Positions 62,043-64,000 of a stretch of 64,000 bases of DNA are shown here, in pieces. Position 1 is the first letter of the stretch. Each line of letters starts with the position of its first letter. Under the pieces are notes generated by a model. The model made no database searches. It saw only the letters and a list, made by a program, of their open reading frames with translations, and was not told the DNA's origin. This stretch comes from Roseateles_E cavernae (GTDB lineage Bacteria > Pseudomonadota > Gammaproteobacteria > Burkholderiales > Burkholderiaceae_C), in contig NZ_JBDPLH010000007.1 in assembly GCF_040187885.1 (NCBI RefSeq), positions 124,001 through 188,000 of the forward strand. Reading direction: 5' to 3'. The position numbers and the translations under genes are program-made.

Positions 62043-62456
62043 TCAGGTCTTCAAATGTTCGGGGCCGAAGCTGAAGGGCAGCAGCTGCTCCAGCGTCCAC
62101 TGCTGGCGGATGCCGCCCGGGTCGGCCGCGATGATCAGCAGATCGGGGCCACCGAACTCGCGCAGCTTCTGGCGGCAGCCGCCACAGGGCGTGATGATGT
62201 CGGGCCCCGGGCCGCTGACCAGCACCGCCTGGGCCCGGCGCGAGCCGGCCATCAGCATCGCGCCCAGGGCCGTGGCCTCGGCACACCAGCCTTGAGGATA
62301 GGCGGCGTTCTCCATATTCGCACCCAGATGGATGAGGCCGTGCTCGTCGAGCACGGCGGCACCGACCGCATAGCGCGAATACGGCGAATAGGAACGCTGG
62401 CGGGCCTGCAGCGAGGCCTCCAGCAGGCGCTGCTGCAACTCGGGCGTCAGGGTCAT
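62043..62456 (-). CDS. cdd: Cytidine deaminase
   Basis: 137 residues, homotetrameric class. RSYSPYSRYAVGAAVL, catalytic Glu region NMENAAYPQGWCAEATALGAM (first zinc Cys and Glu) and PCGGCRQKLREF (remaining zinc cysteines). Converts cytidine and deoxycytidine to uridine forms. It begins 2 bp after the permease stop on the same strand, so uptake and salvage genes form one operon. Confidence 0.94.
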   Translation of the reverse strand: MTLTPELQQRLLEASLQARQRSYSPYSRYAVGAAVLDEHGLIHLGANMENAAYPQGWCAEATALGAMLMAGSRRAQAVLVSGPGPDIITPCGGCRQKLREFGGPDLLIIAADPGGIRQQWTLEQLLPFSFGPEHLKT

Positions 62457-62458
62457 GA

Positions 62459-63433
62459 TCAACGTTCCTTGATATAGGGTCGGCCCAGCGCCTTGGGCGC
62501 CAGCGCCTGGCCGATGAAGCCGGCCAGCAGCACGACGGTCAGGATATAGGGCAAGGCCTGGATCAGCTGCACCGGCACCTCGCCACCTCCCAGCGCCGCC
62601 GGCAGCGCCACGCCCTGCATCCGGATCGCCACCGCATCCAGAAAGCCGAACAGCAGGCAGGCGAACATGGTCGGCACCGGCTTCCACTTGCCGAAGATCA
62701 TCGCGGCCAGCGCGATGAAGCCACGGCCGGCCGTCATATTCGGGCTGAAGTTGGCGTTCTGCGCCAGGGTCAGATAGCTGCCGGCCAGGCCGCACAGCAG
62801 CCCGTTCATCAGCAGCGCCGCATAACGCAGCCGCGGCACCGAGACGCCAGCCGCGTCGACCATGGCCGGGTTCTCGCCGACCGCACGCAGGCGCAGGCCC
62901 GGCTTGGTGTGCTCCAGGAAAAACCAGACCGCAGCGACCAGGAAGAAGGCCAGGTAGACCAGCACGTTATGGCTCAGCAGGCCGTGGCCGATCACCGCGC
63001 CCCACCAGTCGCCGGCCACCGGCTCGGCATAGGCGGTGCTCAAGCCCGTCAGGCGCACCTCGGTGCCGACCGGCGGGGTCTGGCCGCCCTGGGCGAACCA
63101 GGCGATGCCCAGCACCACGGTCAGGCCGGCGGCCACCATATTCAGCGCCACGCCGGTGATCACCTGGTCGCCGCGATGACTGACACAGGCAAAGCCGTGC
63201 AGCAGCGACAGCGCGCAGGCCACGGCGATGGCCGCCATCAGCCCCATGCCGGTCGAGTGGCTGGCGCTGGCCGCAGCGGCCGCGGCAAAGGCTGCGAACA
63301 GCATCTTGCCTTCCAGGCCGATGTCGATGACGCCGGAGCGCTCCGACAGCAGGCCGGCCAGCGCGCACAGCAAGAGCGGCGTCGTCACGCGCAGGGTGGA
63401 CGCCAGCACGGATCCGATCAGCACTTCATCCAT
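62459..63433 (-). CDS. Nucleoside ABC transporter permease (second permease of the pair)
   Basis: 324 residues with about 9-10 membrane helices. Member of the BPD-transp-2 (ribose/branched-chain-like) permease family; the opening LRVTTPLLLCALAGLLSERSGVIDIGLEGKM is diagnostic of the NupQ/BmpC/YufQ nucleoside-type permeases. RLRAVGENPAMVDAAGVSV is the cytoplasmic coupling segment. The ATG at 63433 overlaps the upstream permease by 8 bp. With cdd, the purine phosphorylase, deoC and deoA downstream, nucleosides are the likely cargo. Confidence 0.9.
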   Translation of the reverse strand: MDEVLIGSVLASTLRVTTPLLLCALAGLLSERSGVIDIGLEGKMLFAAFAAAAAASASHSTGMGLMAAIAVACALSLLHGFACVSHRGDQVITGVALNMVAAGLTVVLGIAWFAQGGQTPPVGTEVRLTGLSTAYAEPVAGDWWGAVIGHGLLSHNVLVYLAFFLVAAVWFFLEHTKPGLRLRAVGENPAMVDAAGVSVPRLRYAALLMNGLLCGLAGSYLTLAQNANFSPNMTAGRGFIALAAMIFGKWKPVPTMFACLLFGFLDAVAIRMQGVALPAALGGGEVPVQLIQALPYILTVVLLAGFIGQALAPKALGRPYIKER

Positions 63434-64000
63434 GGGACACCGCCGTGCGTTGGAAGGCCGCATACAGCTTGGCAAACAGCGGCGCGCTGACCATGGCCAT
63501 CGCGCCGGCAAACAAGACGATCAGCCCCTGCACCGTCACCACCATCTCGCGGCTGAAGCCGGGCACCTCGAAGGCCACCTCGACCCCGCCCTGGTAGAGC
63601 ACGCCAAACAGCAGCGAGGCCAGAGCGATGCCCACCGGATGGTTGCGGCCCATCAGGGAGACCGCGATGCCGGTGAAGCCGGCGCCGGCGACGAAGTCCA
63701 GCGTCAGCTTGCCCTGCACGCCGGAGATCTCGTTGACCCCGACCATGCCGGCCAGCGCGCCGGACAGGCCCATCGCGATCAGCACCTGCATGCGTGGCCG
63801 GATGCCGGCATAGTGCGCCGCCTTGGGCGCGCTGCCGACCGAGCGCAGCGCATAACCGGCGCGGCTCTTCCACAGAAACCACCAGACGAAGACACAGGCC
63901 AGCAGGGCCAGCAGCAGGCTCAGATTCAGCGGCGACGAGGGCATCTCGACACCCAGGCTTTGCGCCAGGTTGTGCAGGGCCGGCATGCGGGCGCTGTCGG
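63426..64000 (-). CDS. Nucleoside ABC transporter permease (first of pair; 5' end beyond window)
   Basis: C-terminal 190 residues or so of a NupP/YufP-like permease, open to the right edge. Family segments SRAGYALRSVGSAPKAAHYAGI (coupling helix), GMVGVNEISGVQGKL and GAGFTGIAVSLMGRNHPVGI are present, with several membrane helices. The stop overlaps the next permease gene by 8 bp. The ATPase and the lipoprotein-type binding protein of such systems would be expected to the right of the window. Confidence 0.88.
   Translation of the reverse strand, partial: DSARMPALHNLAQSLGVEMPSSPLNLSLLLALLACVFVWWFLWKSRAGYALRSVGSAPKAAHYAGIRPRMQVLIAMGLSGALAGMVGVNEISGVQGKLTLDFVAGAGFTGIAVSLMGRNHPVGIALASLLFGVLYQGGVEVAFEVPGFSREMVVTVQGLIVLFAGAMAMVSAPLFAKLYAAFQRTAVSHG

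Overview
The window is a 64 kb piece of a high-GC chromosome from a Burkholderiales betaproteobacterium. The gene content fits the Roseateles/Pelomonas/Rubrivivax/Leptothrix (Sphaerotilaceae) neighbourhood best, but no rRNA or other species marker is present, so the genus is inference. Coding density is high. I found no tRNA, rRNA, insertion sequence, prophage or CRISPR array. A single N at 36255, flanked by an exact 136 bp duplication, shows that this is a joined draft assembly.

Layout. 1-4708 (minus): the end of an exosortase A (XrtA/PEP-CTERM) exopolysaccharide locus, with a glycosyltransferase, histidine kinase PrsK and sigma-54 response regulator PrsR (cut by the left edge). A gene-free 0.5 kb follows. 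5.2-9 kb (minus): a LivK-type binding protein, then pepA, holC and a small unknown protein. 9-13.7 kb (plus): lptF-lptG, a CbiX-like chelatase coupled to cysB, and a methionine-type aminotransferase. 13.7-19 kb: FimV-like protein, Crp/Fnr regulator, phosphotransferase, an unknown 248-aa protein and a YfcG-like GST. 19.1-25.2 kb (plus): a tight run of an IorAB-type molybdenum oxidoreductase, soxXYZA and a lipoamide-dehydrogenase-like flavoprotein; soxB and soxCD are not here. 25.2-27.9 kb (minus): a Cpx-like envelope stress unit (spy, regulator, kinase) with a CpxR-like box. 28-31.5 kb: divergent ettA and rhlE, each with a terminator-like hairpin in its 5' leader. 31.6-36.7 kb (plus): MBL RNA-processing-type nuclease, mnmC, and a chemoreceptor behind a good FliA promoter. 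36.7-40.6 kb (minus): rpiA, a Tat-exported carotenoid oxygenase with a DUF2141 partner, and DAHP synthase. 40.6-42.4 kb: pyrD, then a PEP-CTERM protein preceded by a sigma-54 promoter. 42.4-49 kb (minus): parE, acetylpolyamine/histone deacetylase, GNAT acetyltransferase, lytic transglycosylase and parC, all linked by 4-bp start/stop overlaps. 49-54 kb (plus): MFS transporter, a 40-aa membrane protein, methyltransferase, dapA, bamC and an MBL hydrolase. 54-59 kb: Ala-rich lipoprotein, unknown protein, uL16 hydroxylase, SlyD-like FKBP, dut, coaBC and trmB. 59-64 kb (minus): a nucleoside uptake and salvage operon (two ABC permeases, cdd, purine nucleoside phosphorylase, deoC, deoA).

How the parts connect. 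The clearest long-range link is between PrsK/PrsR at the left edge and the PEP-CTERM gene near 42 kb: PrsR belongs to the sigma-54 activators, and that gene has a GG-N10-GC sigma-54 element with phased TTGTA repeats upstream. Sulfur metabolism appears twice: CysB with a sirohydrochlorin chelatase-like protein, and the Sox proteins. The least ordinary regions are the molybdoenzyme-Sox cluster, the ettA/rhlE divergent leaders, and the deacetylase/acetyltransferase pair lodged between the two topoisomerase IV genes.
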